This document shows positions 1 to 8,910 of a stretch of DNA of 64,000 nt, piece by piece (positions within the stretch are counted from its first letter, which is position 1; each line of letters starts with the position of its first letter). Where the stretch lies: assembly GCA_963814905.1 (NCBI GenBank), contig CAWFEM010000013.1, positions 62,001 to 126,000 of the forward strand, read 5' to 3'. This stretch comes from DASWJZ01 sp963814905. Its GTDB lineage: Bacteria > Pseudomonadota > Alphaproteobacteria > Rhizobiales > Afifellaceae. The notes beneath the pieces are model-generated. The model was given only the letters and a program-made list of their open reading frames with translations. It made no database searches and was not told where the DNA came from. The translations under genes and the position numbers were made by a program.

Positions 1-69
1 CAAACCGGCGAAAATGAGTGCCAGCCCGAACAAGATCGCGGCGGCGACGAATTTGCGTGACTCGATCAT
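1..69 (-). CDS. N-terminal fragment of an unidentified membrane or exported protein
   Basis: Only the first 23 codons are present before the left edge. The ATG at 69 follows a strong Shine-Dalgarno stretch (GGAGGG, six bases upstream). The visible residues begin MIESRKF and continue as an unbroken hydrophobic stretch rich in Ala, Ile, Leu, Phe and Gly, so the product starts with a membrane anchor or signal peptide. No family can be assigned from this much. The gene is downstream of, and on the same strand as, the response regulator ending at 260, with about 190 bases between them. Confidence 0.55.
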   Translation of the reverse strand, partial: MIESRKFVAAAILFGLALIFAGL

Positions 70-259
70 CTTGATCCCTCCGAAGCCCTGCGTGGGCTCC
101 CCGTTGCGTGAGGGATGTAATCGTCGCCCTTTTCGGCCTGTTTTCGCGGGTGGCGAAAAGGTGTTTCGTCGGTGGGCGATTGTTTCTTGCCAGGCGCCCG
201 GGACGAAACAATCCGGGCTGCCGATGCCTAAATCGGCGGTTTTCGCCTTGCCGGCGCGT

Positions 260-982
260 TCAGCCGTCCGCGCCGCCCTCCGGCGAGAACACGTAGCCGG
301 CGCCGCGCACGGTCTTGATCACGCGCGGATGTGCGGGATCCGGCTCGATCTTGCGGCGGATCCGGGTGATTCTGACGTCGATGGCGCGGTCGAATGCCTC
401 AGAATCGCGCGCCTGGGCCAGATCGAGCAGCCGCTCCCGGGTCAGAACCCGCTTCGGGTTCTCGGCGAAGGCCTTGAGCAGGCCGAACTCCGAAGCGGTC
501 AGCGGATGCTCGTTCCCCTCCTCGTCGCGCAGCGTGCGCGCGTCGAGGTCGAGCCACTTCGTCCCCATCTTGACGGTGCGGTTCGGCTCCCCGGTCGCGC
601 CCGGCGGCGCGGCGGTGCTGCGGCGAAGCACGGAGCGCACGCGCGCCAGAAGCTCGCGCATCTCGCACGGCTTGGCGAGATAATCGTCGGCGCCGAGCTC
701 CAGACCCACCACCCGGTCGATCGGGCTCGCGGTCGCCGTCAGCATGATGACCGGAACGTTCCCCTGCTGCTTCAGGAAGCGGACCAGCGACAGCCCGTCC
801 TCCTCCGGCATGTTCAGGTCGAGCACGACGAGATCCGGCCGCGCCTTCTCGACCTCGGCGCGGAGCGTCGGGCCGCCGTCGCACAGCGTCACGTCGAAGC
901 CGTGCATCTTCAGATAGTCGCCGATCATGTCGCGGGCGGCGGCCTCGTCGTCGACCACGAAAATGTTCTGCTGCTGGCTCAT
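260..982 (-). CDS. OmpR-family response regulator
   Basis: This is a DNA-binding response regulator, 240 aa, the usual length for the OmpR/PhoB class. The receiver domain covers about residues 5-118, with the acidic pair D11-D12, phosphoacceptor D55 in VVLDLNMP and conserved K104 in YLAKP. A winged-helix output domain follows (about 140-232) with the typical ending RVIKTVRGAGYVF. Its ATG overlaps the stop codon of the upstream kinase gene (ATGA), so the two are translationally coupled and the kinase is the probable partner. The target genes are unknown. The receiver and effector assignments are clear; the physiological signal is not. Confidence 0.93.
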   Translation of the reverse strand: MSQQQNIFVVDDEAAARDMIGDYLKMHGFDVTLCDGGPTLRAEVEKARPDLVVLDLNMPEEDGLSLVRFLKQQGNVPVIMLTATASPIDRVVGLELGADDYLAKPCEMRELLARVRSVLRRSTAAPPGATGEPNRTVKMGTKWLDLDARTLRDEEGNEHPLTASEFGLLKAFAENPKRVLTRERLLDLAQARDSEAFDRAIDVRITRIRRKIEPDPAHPRVIKTVRGAGYVFSPEGGADG

Positions 983-2736
983 CCCGATTCCATTTCGCGC
1001 AGCAATGGTAAGGCTATCGTGAACACGGCTCCGCCGGACGCGCCGCGACTCTCCACGAAGATGCGGCCGTTGTGAAGGTCGATGATGCGCTTGGCAATGG
1101 AAAGGCCGAGCCCGGTGGAGCTTTCCCCGCCTGTCGGTTTGGCTGAAAGCCGCTGAAAACGCCCGAAAACACGGTCGTTATCCTCCGGCGAGAGGCCCGG
1201 CCCCTCGTCGGCGACACGGATCACGGCCTCCTCGTCCTCCGCCGCCAGGCTGACCTCGATGGCCCCGCCCAAGGGGGTGTATTTGACCGCGTTGGAGATC
1301 AGATTGTCGACCGCCTCGCGCAAGCGCTCCGTGTCGCCCCGGACGCGCAGGCCCGGCTCGGCGCTGACGCGGATATCCTGTTCCTTGCCGAGCGCGAGCT
1401 TGCGGTTCGCCTCAGCCACCTCCGACACAAGCACGCCGAGATCGAGAATGTAGGCGTTGACGGAGATGTCGATCGCATCGGCGCGCGCGTCGGCGATCAA
1501 ATCCTCCACCATCGCGGTCAGGCGGCGCGCCGATTGGCGGATGTGCTGGAGCTGGTCCTGCACCTGCTTCTGGGGAAGGTCCGCGCTCGTCAGGAGCTCG
1601 TTCAGAATCTCGGTGCGTCCGAGGATGACGCCGAGCGGATTCTTGAGATCGTGCGCGACAGTCCCGAGCACCTCGCCCTTGAAGGCGTTGGCGCGCTTCA
1701 GCCGCTCGCTTTGATTCTCCAGCCGCTCCTTTGCCGCGACGAGCTGCGCGGTGCGCTTGGCCACCTTTTCCTCAAGCCGCAGATTGGCGCGCTCGAGCCG
1801 CTCGTAGAGCGTCACGTTGTCGAAGGCGGCGGCGAGACGACTACAGAACACCTCCACGAGCGCCTTGTCGGTATCGGAGAGCTCCTTGTCGGCATCCATC
1901 ATCGCGATCAGCTCGCGGCCGCTGCCGGTGCCGATATAGAGAAAGTAGCGGCCGCGGGAGAAATCGTGGCAACGGCCCTCGAATGCAGTGTGTATGAGCT
2001 TCGCGAGATCCGGCTCAAGCGTCCGGTTGCTGTCAGGCACGGCATAGTCGCGGTAGCTCCCCGATCCGGCGAGCACGGTCAGGCCATGCTCGCCGCCATC
2101 GGCCTCGCGCAGGACGAGGATGCCGGCGCAATCGACCGCCATCAGCGACGAGAGCTGCGTCAGCACGCCCTCCGCGAGGCGTTGCAGCGAGCGCTGGTCG
2201 AAGAGCGTCGCGGCGGCGTCGATGATGATCTCCAGCCCGCGCCGCGTCTGCACCAGCTTCAGAAGCTGCTCGAAGCTCCGAAGCGCCGCGGTCAGCGTGG
2301 TGAAGAGCTTGTCGGCGGTAAGCTCGGTCTTCGCCTTGTAGTCGTTGATGTCATAATCGACGATGACGCGCCGCTCCGGCGCCTGTCCCGGCTGGCCGGT
2401 TCTCAGGATGATGCGGACGGTCTCGTTCTTCAGCTCGTTGCGGACGAAATCCACGAGCTCCAACCCCGCCCCTTCCGTCTCCATCACCACGTCGAGGAGA
2501 ATGACCGCCATGTCCGGGTGGGTTCGGAACAGCTCCCGGGCTTCGGCCGCGGAGCGCGCCGAATGCAGCTCCAGCCCGCGCCCGTGCAGCGTGAAATCCT
2601 GTAGAACGAAGCGCGTGCCCGTGTGCACGCCCTGGTCGTCGTCGACGATCGCCACCTTCCAACGCGGCTGCGCGGCCGGCGCCGGCGGCGCGGGCTCGTC
2701 GTCGATCAACGTTACGAAATCGGCCTCATCGGCCAT
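979..2736 (-). CDS. Cytosolic hybrid sensor kinase: receiver, DUF3369, HisKA, HATPase
   Basis: This 585-aa histidine kinase has no predicted membrane segment, so it should sense an internal cue or a protein partner. Order of parts: an N-terminal receiver (about 25-150; D82 in ILLDVVM, K134), a DUF3369 region (about 160-310), a coiled coil (about 312-350), a HisKA dimerisation helix with H362 in TVAHDLKNP, and a HATPase domain with N-box DNLISNAVKYTP (about 477-488), DEGPGL (510-515) and TGLGLSIAKR (about 541-550). An N-terminal receiver suggests input from another phosphorelay protein. It overlaps the response regulator gene by four bases. The start at 2736 gives a complete receiver domain. 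Confidence 0.9.
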   Translation of the reverse strand: MADEADFVTLIDDEPAPPAPAAQPRWKVAIVDDDQGVHTGTRFVLQDFTLHGRGLELHSARSAAEARELFRTHPDMAVILLDVVMETEGAGLELVDFVRNELKNETVRIILRTGQPGQAPERRVIVDYDINDYKAKTELTADKLFTTLTAALRSFEQLLKLVQTRRGLEIIIDAAATLFDQRSLQRLAEGVLTQLSSLMAVDCAGILVLREADGGEHGLTVLAGSGSYRDYAVPDSNRTLEPDLAKLIHTAFEGRCHDFSRGRYFLYIGTGSGRELIAMMDADKELSDTDKALVEVFCSRLAAAFDNVTLYERLERANLRLEEKVAKRTAQLVAAKERLENQSERLKRANAFKGEVLGTVAHDLKNPLGVILGRTEILNELLTSADLPQKQVQDQLQHIRQSARRLTAMVEDLIADARADAIDISVNAYILDLGVLVSEVAEANRKLALGKEQDIRVSAEPGLRVRGDTERLREAVDNLISNAVKYTPLGGAIEVSLAAEDEEAVIRVADEGPGLSPEDNDRVFGRFQRLSAKPTGGESSTGLGLSIAKRIIDLHNGRIFVESRGASGGAVFTIALPLLREMESG

Positions 2737-2832
2737 GTTCCGGGCTCCTGACGGATTCGGGCGGAGTTTCGCCCGTCACGGCGCGCAGGAAAAGGGGCAA
2801 GGGTGCCACGCGGCGCGGAACGAACGGGAAAT

Positions 2833-2907
2833 TGGCTGGGGCGCCAGGATTCGAACCTGGGAATGACGGGATCAAAACCCGTTGCCTTACCGCTTGGCTA
2901 CGCCCCA
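2833..2907 (-). tRNA. tRNA-Gln (anticodon TTG)
   Basis: On the minus strand the sequence folds as a full cloverleaf. The seven-base acceptor stem is TGGGGCG paired with CGCCCCA, the anticodon stem is ACGGG/CCCGT around the loop TTTTGAT, and the T-arm contains GGTTCGAATCC. Positions 34-36 of the loop read TTG, which decodes CAA (and CAG by wobble) as glutamine. The 3' CCA is encoded (2833-2835). The gene lies just upstream of the kinase operon on the same strand and next to a tRNA-Pro. Confidence 0.97.
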
Positions 2908-2977
2908 ACGTCGCGCGGCGGAATTTCGGCGGCGACCCTTCATCGATGGGCCGCCGCGGCGACGGACCCGACGCGAG

Positions 2978-3054
2978 TGGTCGGAGCGGCAGGATTCGAA
3001 CCTGCGACCCCCTGCTCCCGAAGCAGGTGCGCTACCAGGCTGCGCTACGCTCCG
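2978..3054 (-). tRNA. tRNA-Pro (anticodon CGG)
   Basis: This is a 77-base cloverleaf on the minus strand. The acceptor stem is CGGAGCG/CGCTCCG, the anticodon stem CCTGC/GCAGG closes the loop TTCGGGA, the T-arm contains GGTTCGAATCC, and CCA is encoded (2978-2980). The anticodon is CGG, giving proline for CCG codons. It lies 70 bases upstream of the tRNA-Gln on the same strand, so the two may be co-transcribed. Confidence 0.97.
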
Positions 3055-3305
3055 CCAAGGCCGGCGGATATAGCCGCTGCCCCCAGACGCCGCAAGGTCG
3101 CCGGGGGCGATGGGGCGGCGGTTCGGCATATTCTTCGTAAGATCGGGGAAGCGACCATTGATCGCGTGAAACCGACATCCCACGCCTTTGCCGACCTTCT
3201 TGAGGCGGCGTCGGAGTTGATTTCCGCCCGCAATCCGTCCTTACCTAGCGCTCAGTTGGGGGCGGACGGTGCGTCCGACCCTGTTTTTCTCAACGGGAGG
3301 TCTTC

Positions 3306-4907
3306 ATGCATCTCAAACAAATCGCGAAGGCGACGCTCGTCGGCGCCAGCCTCGCGGCCTTCGCCACGGGCGCTTCGGCAAAGACGCTGGTCTATTGCTC
3401 CGAGGCGAGCCCGGAAGGGTTCGATCCCGCTCTCTATACCGCCGGAACGACCTTCGACGCCTCGGGGCGCACGGTTTACAACCGGTTGCTCGAATTCAAG
3501 CACGGCAGCACCGAGCTTGTACCGGGGCTGGCGGAAAGCTACGACGTCTCCGACGACGGGCTGGAATACACCTTCCATCTCCGTCCGGGCGTGAAGTTCC
3601 AGACCACCGACTTCTTCAGCCCGAGCCGCGATTTCAATGCCGACGACGTGGTGTTCTCATTCGACCGGCAGCTCAACGGCGACAATTCCTGGAACAAGTA
3701 TGTCGCCGGCGCCGCCTGGGAATACTCCGACGGCATGGGGTTCCCCGACCTCATCAAGGGCGTCGAGAAGGTCGACGACCTGACGGTGAAGTTCACCCTT
3801 AACCGTCCCGAGGCGCCCTTCCTCGCCGATCTCGCGATGGACTTCGCCTCGATCATGTCGAAGGAATACGCCGACAAGCTGGAAGCCGACGGCAAGGTTG
3901 AGCAGATGAACCAGCAGCCGCTCGGCACCGGTCCTTTCCAGTTCGTCGCCTACCAGCCGGATGCGGTGATCCGCTACAAGGCAAACCCCGACTACTGGGA
4001 CGGCAAGCAACCGATCGACGATCTCGTCTTCGCCATCACCACCGACGCTTCGGTGCGTGCCCAGAAGCTGAAGGCGGGCGAGTGCCAGATCATGCCGTAT
4101 CCGAACGCGGCCGATGTTGACGGACTGAAAGCCGATCCGAACCTGCAGGTCATGCAGCAGGAAGGGTTGAACGTCGCCTATCTCGCCTACAACACCCAGC
4201 AGGCGCCGTTCGACAATGTGAATGTACGCAAGGCGCTCAACATGGCGATCAACAAGCAGGCGATCGTCGACGCCGTCTTCCAGGGTGCTGCGACGCCTGC
4301 GAAGAACCCGATCCCGCCCACGATGTGGTCCTACAACAACTCCATCAAGGACGATCCGTACGATCCGGAAGCAGCGAAGAAGATGCTGGCGGACGCCGGC
4401 GTCACCGATCTCTCGATGAAGATCTGGGCCATGCCGGTCGCACGCCCCTACATGCTCAACGCGCGGCGCGCAGCTGAGCTCATGCAGGCGGATCTTGCCA
4501 AGATCGGCGTCAAGGTCGAGATCGTCACCTACGAGTGGGCGGAGTATCTGAAGCTCTCAAAGGCGGTGGACCGCGATGGGGCGGCGATGCTCGGTTGGAC
4601 CGGCGACAACGGCGACCCGGACAACTTCCTCGACACGCTGCTCGGCTGCGACGCGGTCGGCGGCAACAACCGTGCCCAGTGGTGCAATAAGGAGTTCGAT
4701 GACCTCGTCACCAAGGCGAAAGAGACCTCCGATCAGGCCGAGCGCACGAAGCTCTACGAGCAGGCGCAGGTGGTCTTCAAGGAGCAGGCGCCTTGGGACA
4801 CGCTCGACCACTCGCTCGTCTTCATGCCGATGAGCAAGAAGGTCACCGGCTTCGTTCAGGACCCGCTCGGCTATCATCGGTTCGACGGCGTCGATATAAC
4901 CGAGTAA
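3306..4907 (+). CDS. dppA: Periplasmic dipeptide/oligopeptide-binding protein (DppA-like)
   Basis: This is the substrate-binding component (SBP family 5, 533 aa) of a peptide-type ABC importer. Residues 1-25 are a signal peptide ending in ASA before the mature start KTLVYC. The YCSEASPEGFDP stretch is a family hallmark, and the cysteines further on (KAGEC, LLGCD, QWCNKE) are as in DppA proteins. The start is supported by GGGAGG six bases before the ATG. It is the first gene of dppABCDF. Family 5 members bind dipeptides, oligopeptides, nickel or haem, so dipeptide is the best guess rather than proven. Confidence 0.93.
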   Translation: MHLKQIAKATLVGASLAAFATGASAKTLVYCSEASPEGFDPALYTAGTTFDASGRTVYNRLLEFKHGSTELVPGLAESYDVSDDGLEYTFHLRPGVKFQTTDFFSPSRDFNADDVVFSFDRQLNGDNSWNKYVAGAAWEYSDGMGFPDLIKGVEKVDDLTVKFTLNRPEAPFLADLAMDFASIMSKEYADKLEADGKVEQMNQQPLGTGPFQFVAYQPDAVIRYKANPDYWDGKQPIDDLVFAITTDASVRAQKLKAGECQIMPYPNAADVDGLKADPNLQVMQQEGLNVAYLAYNTQQAPFDNVNVRKALNMAINKQAIVDAVFQGAATPAKNPIPPTMWSYNNSIKDDPYDPEAAKKMLADAGVTDLSMKIWAMPVARPYMLNARRAAELMQADLAKIGVKVEIVTYEWAEYLKLSKAVDRDGAAMLGWTGDNGDPDNFLDTLLGCDAVGGNNRAQWCNKEFDDLVTKAKETSDQAERTKLYEQAQVVFKEQAPWDTLDHSLVFMPMSKKVTGFVQDPLGYHRFDGVDITE

Positions 4908-4924
4908 TATATTCTCGTTGATCC

Positions 4925-4950
4925 GGAGCGCCCCCTTCCGGGGGCGCTCC
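4925..4950 (+). other. Intercistronic stem-loop between dppA and dppB
   Basis: An 11-bp perfect GC stem (GGAGCGCCCCC paired with GGGGGCGCTCC) with a TTCC loop lies 17 bases after the dppA stop. It lacks a following T-run, so it is not a standard terminator. The placement fits an mRNA-stabilising or attenuating hairpin that keeps the binding protein more abundant than the membrane parts. That role is inferred from position only. Confidence 0.7.
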
Positions 4951-4997
4951 ACGCTTGGGGGAGCGGCATGTCGGTCATGACCGAATAGCGACACGGC

Positions 4998-6005
4998 ATG
5001 CTGCGGTTCCTACTCGGACGTGTCGCAGTTCTGGTCCCGACTTTCCTCGGGGTCTCTCTCATCGCGTTTTCGTTCATTCGGCTCCTGCCGGGCGATCCCG
5101 TCATGCTGATGTCGGGCGAGCGGGTGATGTCGCCGGAGCGGCACGCGCAGATCATGCACGAGCTCGGCTACGATCGGCCGCTCTTCGTTCAATACTTCGA
5201 CTACCTCGGCAATATCCTGGTCGGAGACTTCGGCAACTCCGTCGTGACCAAGCGTCCGGTCCTGCAGGAGTTCCTGACGCTTTTCCCGGCTACGCTCGAG
5301 CTCTCAATCTGCGCCATCATCTTCGCCGTGGTCCTCGGCGTTCCCGCGGGCGTAATTGCGGGAGTGAAACGCGGCACGTTCCTCGATCAGGCGGTGATGG
5401 GCACGGCCTTGATCGGCTATTCCATGCCGATCTTCTGGTGGGGGCTCCTCCTCATCATCCTCTTCTCCGGCATGCTTGGGTGGACACCGGTCTCCGGCCG
5501 CATCTCGCTCCTCTATTACTTCCCGCCGGTCACCGGATTCATGCTGATCAACTCGCTGCTTTCCGGTCAGCCCGGCGCTTTCAAGTCGGCGGTAAGCCAT
5601 CTGATTCTGCCCACGATCGTGCTCGGCACGATCCCGCTTGCCGTGATCGCGCGGCAGACCCGCTCCGCCATGCTGGAAGTGCTTGGCGAGGATTACGTGC
5701 GCACGGCGCGCGCGAAAGGGCTCTCGCCGTGGCGCGTCATCGGGCTGCACACGCTCCGCAACGCTCTCATTCCCGTCGTCACCACGATCGGGCTGCAGGT
5801 CGGCGTTCTGATGGCGGGCGCCATTTTGACGGAGACCATCTTCTCCTGGCCGGGCGTCGGCAAATGGATGGTCGATTCCGTCTTCCGTCGTGACTATCCG
5901 GTCATTCAGAGCGGCCTGCTGATCATCGCCGCGATCATCATGATGGTAAATCTCGGGGTCGATCTGCTCTATGGCCTGATCAACCCACGCATCCGGTACC
6001 ACTGA
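4998..6005 (+). CDS. dppB: Dipeptide ABC transporter permease DppB-like
   Basis: This 335-aa inner-membrane permease belongs to the BPD_transp_1 family. It has the N-terminal helix starting MLRFLLGRVAVLVPTFLGV, several more hydrophobic segments, and the EAA loop that docks with the ATPase (DYVRTARAKGLSPWRV and after, about residues 230-250). About 90 bases containing a hairpin separate it from dppA. The next gene, dppC, begins 4 bases after its stop. It forms the translocation channel as a heterodimer with DppC. Confidence 0.94.
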   Translation: MLRFLLGRVAVLVPTFLGVSLIAFSFIRLLPGDPVMLMSGERVMSPERHAQIMHELGYDRPLFVQYFDYLGNILVGDFGNSVVTKRPVLQEFLTLFPATLELSICAIIFAVVLGVPAGVIAGVKRGTFLDQAVMGTALIGYSMPIFWWGLLLIILFSGMLGWTPVSGRISLLYYFPPVTGFMLINSLLSGQPGAFKSAVSHLILPTIVLGTIPLAVIARQTRSAMLEVLGEDYVRTARAKGLSPWRVIGLHTLRNALIPVVTTIGLQVGVLMAGAILTETIFSWPGVGKWMVDSVFRRDYPVIQSGLLIIAAIIMMVNLGVDLLYGLINPRIRYH

Positions 6006-6009
6006 CGCC

Positions 6010-6921
6010 ATGGCAGACATCACGGCCCCCGATCTCGTCCAATCCGTCCGCAGCGCCCGGCGTGCCATGCTGGCCGAGTTCTGGTTCTATTTCGCGGAGA
6101 ACCGCGGCGCGCTGATCGGCCTGGTCTTCTTCATCCTGCTGGTTCTTACCGCCATCTTCGCGCCGTGGATCGCGCCGCACGGCATGACAACCACCTTCAC
6201 CGACGCGCAGCTCGTGCCGCCCGTATGGGAAAGCGGCGGGCGAGCGGAATTCCTCCTCGGGACCGACCCGATCGGGCGCGACATCCTCTCGCGACTCATC
6301 TTCGGCTCACGGCTTTCGCTCTTCGTCGGCGTCGTGGTGGTAGCGGTGGCGCTGACCAGCGGCATCGTCATCGGCCTGATCGCAGGCTATTTCCGCGGCT
6401 GGATCGATATCGTGATCATGCGCCTGATGGACATCATCCTGGCGTTTCCGTCGCTGCTTCTGGCGCTCGTTCTGGTCGCCGTTCTCGGCCCCGGTCTCTT
6501 GAACGCCATGATCGCCATCGCGCTCGTCTATCAGCCGCATTTCGTGCGCCTCACGCGCGCATCGGTGATGTCGGAGAGAGGCAAGGACTACGTGGTCTCC
6601 GCGCGCGTCGCCGGCGCCGGGCCGATCCGGCTCATGCTCAAGACCATCCTGCCCAACTGCCTGGCGCCACTCATCGTGCAGGCGACGCTCTCCTTCTCCA
6701 CCGCGATCCTCGACGCCGCCGCGCTCGGCTTCCTCGGCATGGGCGCGCAGCCGCCGACGCCGGAATGGGGCACCATGCTCGCGGAGGCGCGCGAGTTCAT
6801 CCTGCGCGCCTGGTGGGTGGTGACTTTCCCCGGCATCGCCATCCTCGTCACGGTGCTCGCCATCAACCTCGTCGGCGACGGCCTGCGCGACGCGCTCGAC
6901 CCGAAGCTGAAGCGGAGCTGA
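6010..6921 (+). CDS. dppC: Dipeptide ABC transporter permease DppC-like
   Basis: This is the second permease of the importer, 303 aa. It has the OppC N-terminal segment (hydrophobic helix about residues 30-55), the conserved LLGTDPIGRDILSRLI motif, and an EAA loop near residues 195-215 (DYVVSARVAGAGPIRL). The C-terminus NLVGDGLRDALDPKLK is typical of the family. It is packed between dppB (4-base gap) and dppD (7-base gap), so it is certainly in the same operon. Confidence 0.94.
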   Translation: MADITAPDLVQSVRSARRAMLAEFWFYFAENRGALIGLVFFILLVLTAIFAPWIAPHGMTTTFTDAQLVPPVWESGGRAEFLLGTDPIGRDILSRLIFGSRLSLFVGVVVVAVALTSGIVIGLIAGYFRGWIDIVIMRLMDIILAFPSLLLALVLVAVLGPGLLNAMIAIALVYQPHFVRLTRASVMSERGKDYVVSARVAGAGPIRLMLKTILPNCLAPLIVQATLSFSTAILDAAALGFLGMGAQPPTPEWGTMLAEAREFILRAWWVVTFPGIAILVTVLAINLVGDGLRDALDPKLKRS

Positions 6922-6928
6922 GGCGCAC

Positions 6929-7903
6929 TTGTCCCTTCTCGAAATCCGCAATCTCACCGTTTCTTTCGCCACCGCCGTGGGGCCGTTCAAGGCCGTCGAC
7001 GGCGTCGATCTCGACGTCGATCCGGGCGAGGTGGTGGCGATCGTCGGGGAGTCGGGCTCCGGCAAGTCGGTCGCCATGCTCGCCGTCATGGGCCTCCTGC
7101 CGAAGACGGCGACGGTCACCGCCGACCGCCTCGCCTTCGGGGGCGAGGACCTCTTTGCAGTCTCTCCTCGCCGCAGGCGCGCGCTGATCGGCAAGGACAT
7201 GGCGATGATCTTCCAGGAGCCGATGTCGAGCCTCAACCCGTGCTTCTCGGTGGGGTTCCAGATTGGCGAGTCGCTGAAGACTCATCTCGGCATGGATCGC
7301 GCCGCACAACGGCACCGCTCAATCGAGCTCCTGCAGGAAGTCGGAATCCCCGAGCCGGAGCGGCGGCTCAGCGCGTTCCCGCACCAGCTCTCCGGCGGCA
7401 TGAGCCAGCGGGTGATGATCGCGATCGCGATTGCCTGTCGTCCGAAGCTGCTGATCGCCGACGAGCCGACCACCGCGCTCGACGTCACCATCCAGGCGCA
7501 GATCCTGGATCTTCTTCTGTCGCTCCAGACGGAGACCGGCATGGGCCTCGTGCTCATCACGCATTCGATGGGCGTGGTGGCGGAGACGGCGCATCGCGTG
7601 GTCGTCCAATATGCCGGGCAGCAGGTGGAGCGGCAGCCGGTGCGCGGGCTCTTCGGCACGCCGCATCACCCCTACACGGTGGCGCTGCTCGACGCGCTCC
7701 CCGACCGCGCGACCGGAGACCGGCTGCCGGCCATCCCCGGCGTCGTCCCGGGCCAGGGTGACCGGCCGGGCGGCTGCCTCTTCAACCCGCGCTGCCATTT
7801 CGCGACCGAGATGTGCCGCAAGGTGCGGCCACCCGTGCAGCCGGACGCGCTCGGCGCAGCCCTTTGCCACTACCCACGCCACGCCACGCAGGAGGCGGCA
7901 TGA
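6929..7903 (+). CDS. dppD: Dipeptide ABC transporter ATP-binding protein DppD-like
   Basis: This 324-aa cytoplasmic ATPase has Walker A GESGSGKS, a signature motif LSGGMSQRV, Walker B LLIADEPTTALD and the switch histidine in LITHSMG. The C-terminal oligopeptide-transporter extension carries the cysteine motif CLFNPRCHFATEMC found in the Dpp/Opp ATPases. The start is TTG at 6929, just after dppC; no in-frame ATG precedes the conserved N-terminus LLEIRNLTVSF. It overlaps dppF by four bases (ATGA). Confidence 0.94.
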   Translation: MSLLEIRNLTVSFATAVGPFKAVDGVDLDVDPGEVVAIVGESGSGKSVAMLAVMGLLPKTATVTADRLAFGGEDLFAVSPRRRRALIGKDMAMIFQEPMSSLNPCFSVGFQIGESLKTHLGMDRAAQRHRSIELLQEVGIPEPERRLSAFPHQLSGGMSQRVMIAIAIACRPKLLIADEPTTALDVTIQAQILDLLLSLQTETGMGLVLITHSMGVVAETAHRVVVQYAGQQVERQPVRGLFGTPHHPYTVALLDALPDRATGDRLPAIPGVVPGQGDRPGGCLFNPRCHFATEMCRKVRPPVQPDALGAALCHYPRHATQEAA

Positions 7904-8910
7904 GCGCGGTTGTCGAGGCAGTCGACCTGGCGCGCAGCTACTCGGTCAGCCGCGGGGCGTTCCGCGAGCCGGCCGTCGTGCGCGCGCTCGCGGGCGCCAC
8001 GTTCTCCGTCGAGCGCGGAAAGACGCTTGCGGTGGTCGGCGAGTCGGGTTGTGGCAAGTCCACGCTGGCGCGCCTCATCACCATGATCGAGCCGCCGAGC
8101 GGCGGGACGCTCGCCATCGACGGCGTCGACATCGGTGCCGCCAACCGCCACGCGCTGAAGAAACTCCGCAGCACCGTGCAGATCGTCTTCCAGAACCCCT
8201 ACGGATCGCTCAATCCGCGCCAGAAGGTGGGGTCCATCCTGGAGGAGCCGCTCGTCATCAACACCGCGCTCAGCGCCGCGGAGCGGCGGGTGAAGGCGCT
8301 CGACATTTTGACGCGCGTGGGCCTCAGGCCGGAGCATTACGGACGCTATCCGCATATGTTCTCCGGCGGTCAGCGGCAGCGCATCGCCATCGCCCGCGCA
8401 CTGATGCTGGAGCCGAAGATCGTCGTGCTCGACGAGCCGGTCTCCGCGCTCGACGTGTCGATCCAGGCACAGATCCTCAATCTTCTCGCCGACCTGCAGG
8501 ATCAGTTCGGCCTGACCTATATCTTCATCAGCCACGATCTTTCGGTCGTTCGCTTCGTGGCCGACGAGGTGATGGTGATGTATCTCGGGCGCCCGGTTGA
8601 AATCGCGCCGGTCGCGGAAATCTTCCGCCGCCCGCTGCATCCCTATACGCGGGCGCTCCTTTCCGCGACGCCGGTCGCCGATCCGGAACGCCGGCGCCAC
8701 AAGATGAAGCTCGAAGGCGAGCTCCCCTCGCCTTTCGATCCGCCGAACGGCTGCACATTCCATCCGCGCTGCCCGTTCAAGCGCGAGCCAACCTGCGTCA
8801 GCGAGTTGCCGGAGCTGATGCGCTCAGGCGAGAGCCTGCACGCCTGCTTCGGCGTTGCCGAGGGCTGGGTTCCGCAGGAGGAGCAGGAAGAGCAGCTCCT
8901 CAGCGCCTGA
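7900..8910 (+). CDS. dppF: Dipeptide ABC transporter ATP-binding protein DppF-like
   Basis: This is the second ATPase subunit, 336 aa. The start chosen is the ATG at 7900, overlapping the dppD stop (ATGA) and preceded by AGGAGGCGG; an upstream in-frame ATG at 7813 lies inside dppD and is unlikely. Motifs: Walker A GESGCGKS, signature FSGGQRQRI, Walker B IVVLDEPVSALD, H-loop FISHDLS, and C-terminal CTFHPRCPFKREPTC. It is the last gene of the importer. Its 3' end overlaps the convergent bioY by 11 bases. Confidence 0.94.
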   Translation: MSAVVEAVDLARSYSVSRGAFREPAVVRALAGATFSVERGKTLAVVGESGCGKSTLARLITMIEPPSGGTLAIDGVDIGAANRHALKKLRSTVQIVFQNPYGSLNPRQKVGSILEEPLVINTALSAAERRVKALDILTRVGLRPEHYGRYPHMFSGGQRQRIAIARALMLEPKIVVLDEPVSALDVSIQAQILNLLADLQDQFGLTYIFISHDLSVVRFVADEVMVMYLGRPVEIAPVAEIFRRPLHPYTRALLSATPVADPERRRHKMKLEGELPSPFDPPNGCTFHPRCPFKREPTCVSELPELMRSGESLHACFGVAEGWVPQEEQEEQLLSA

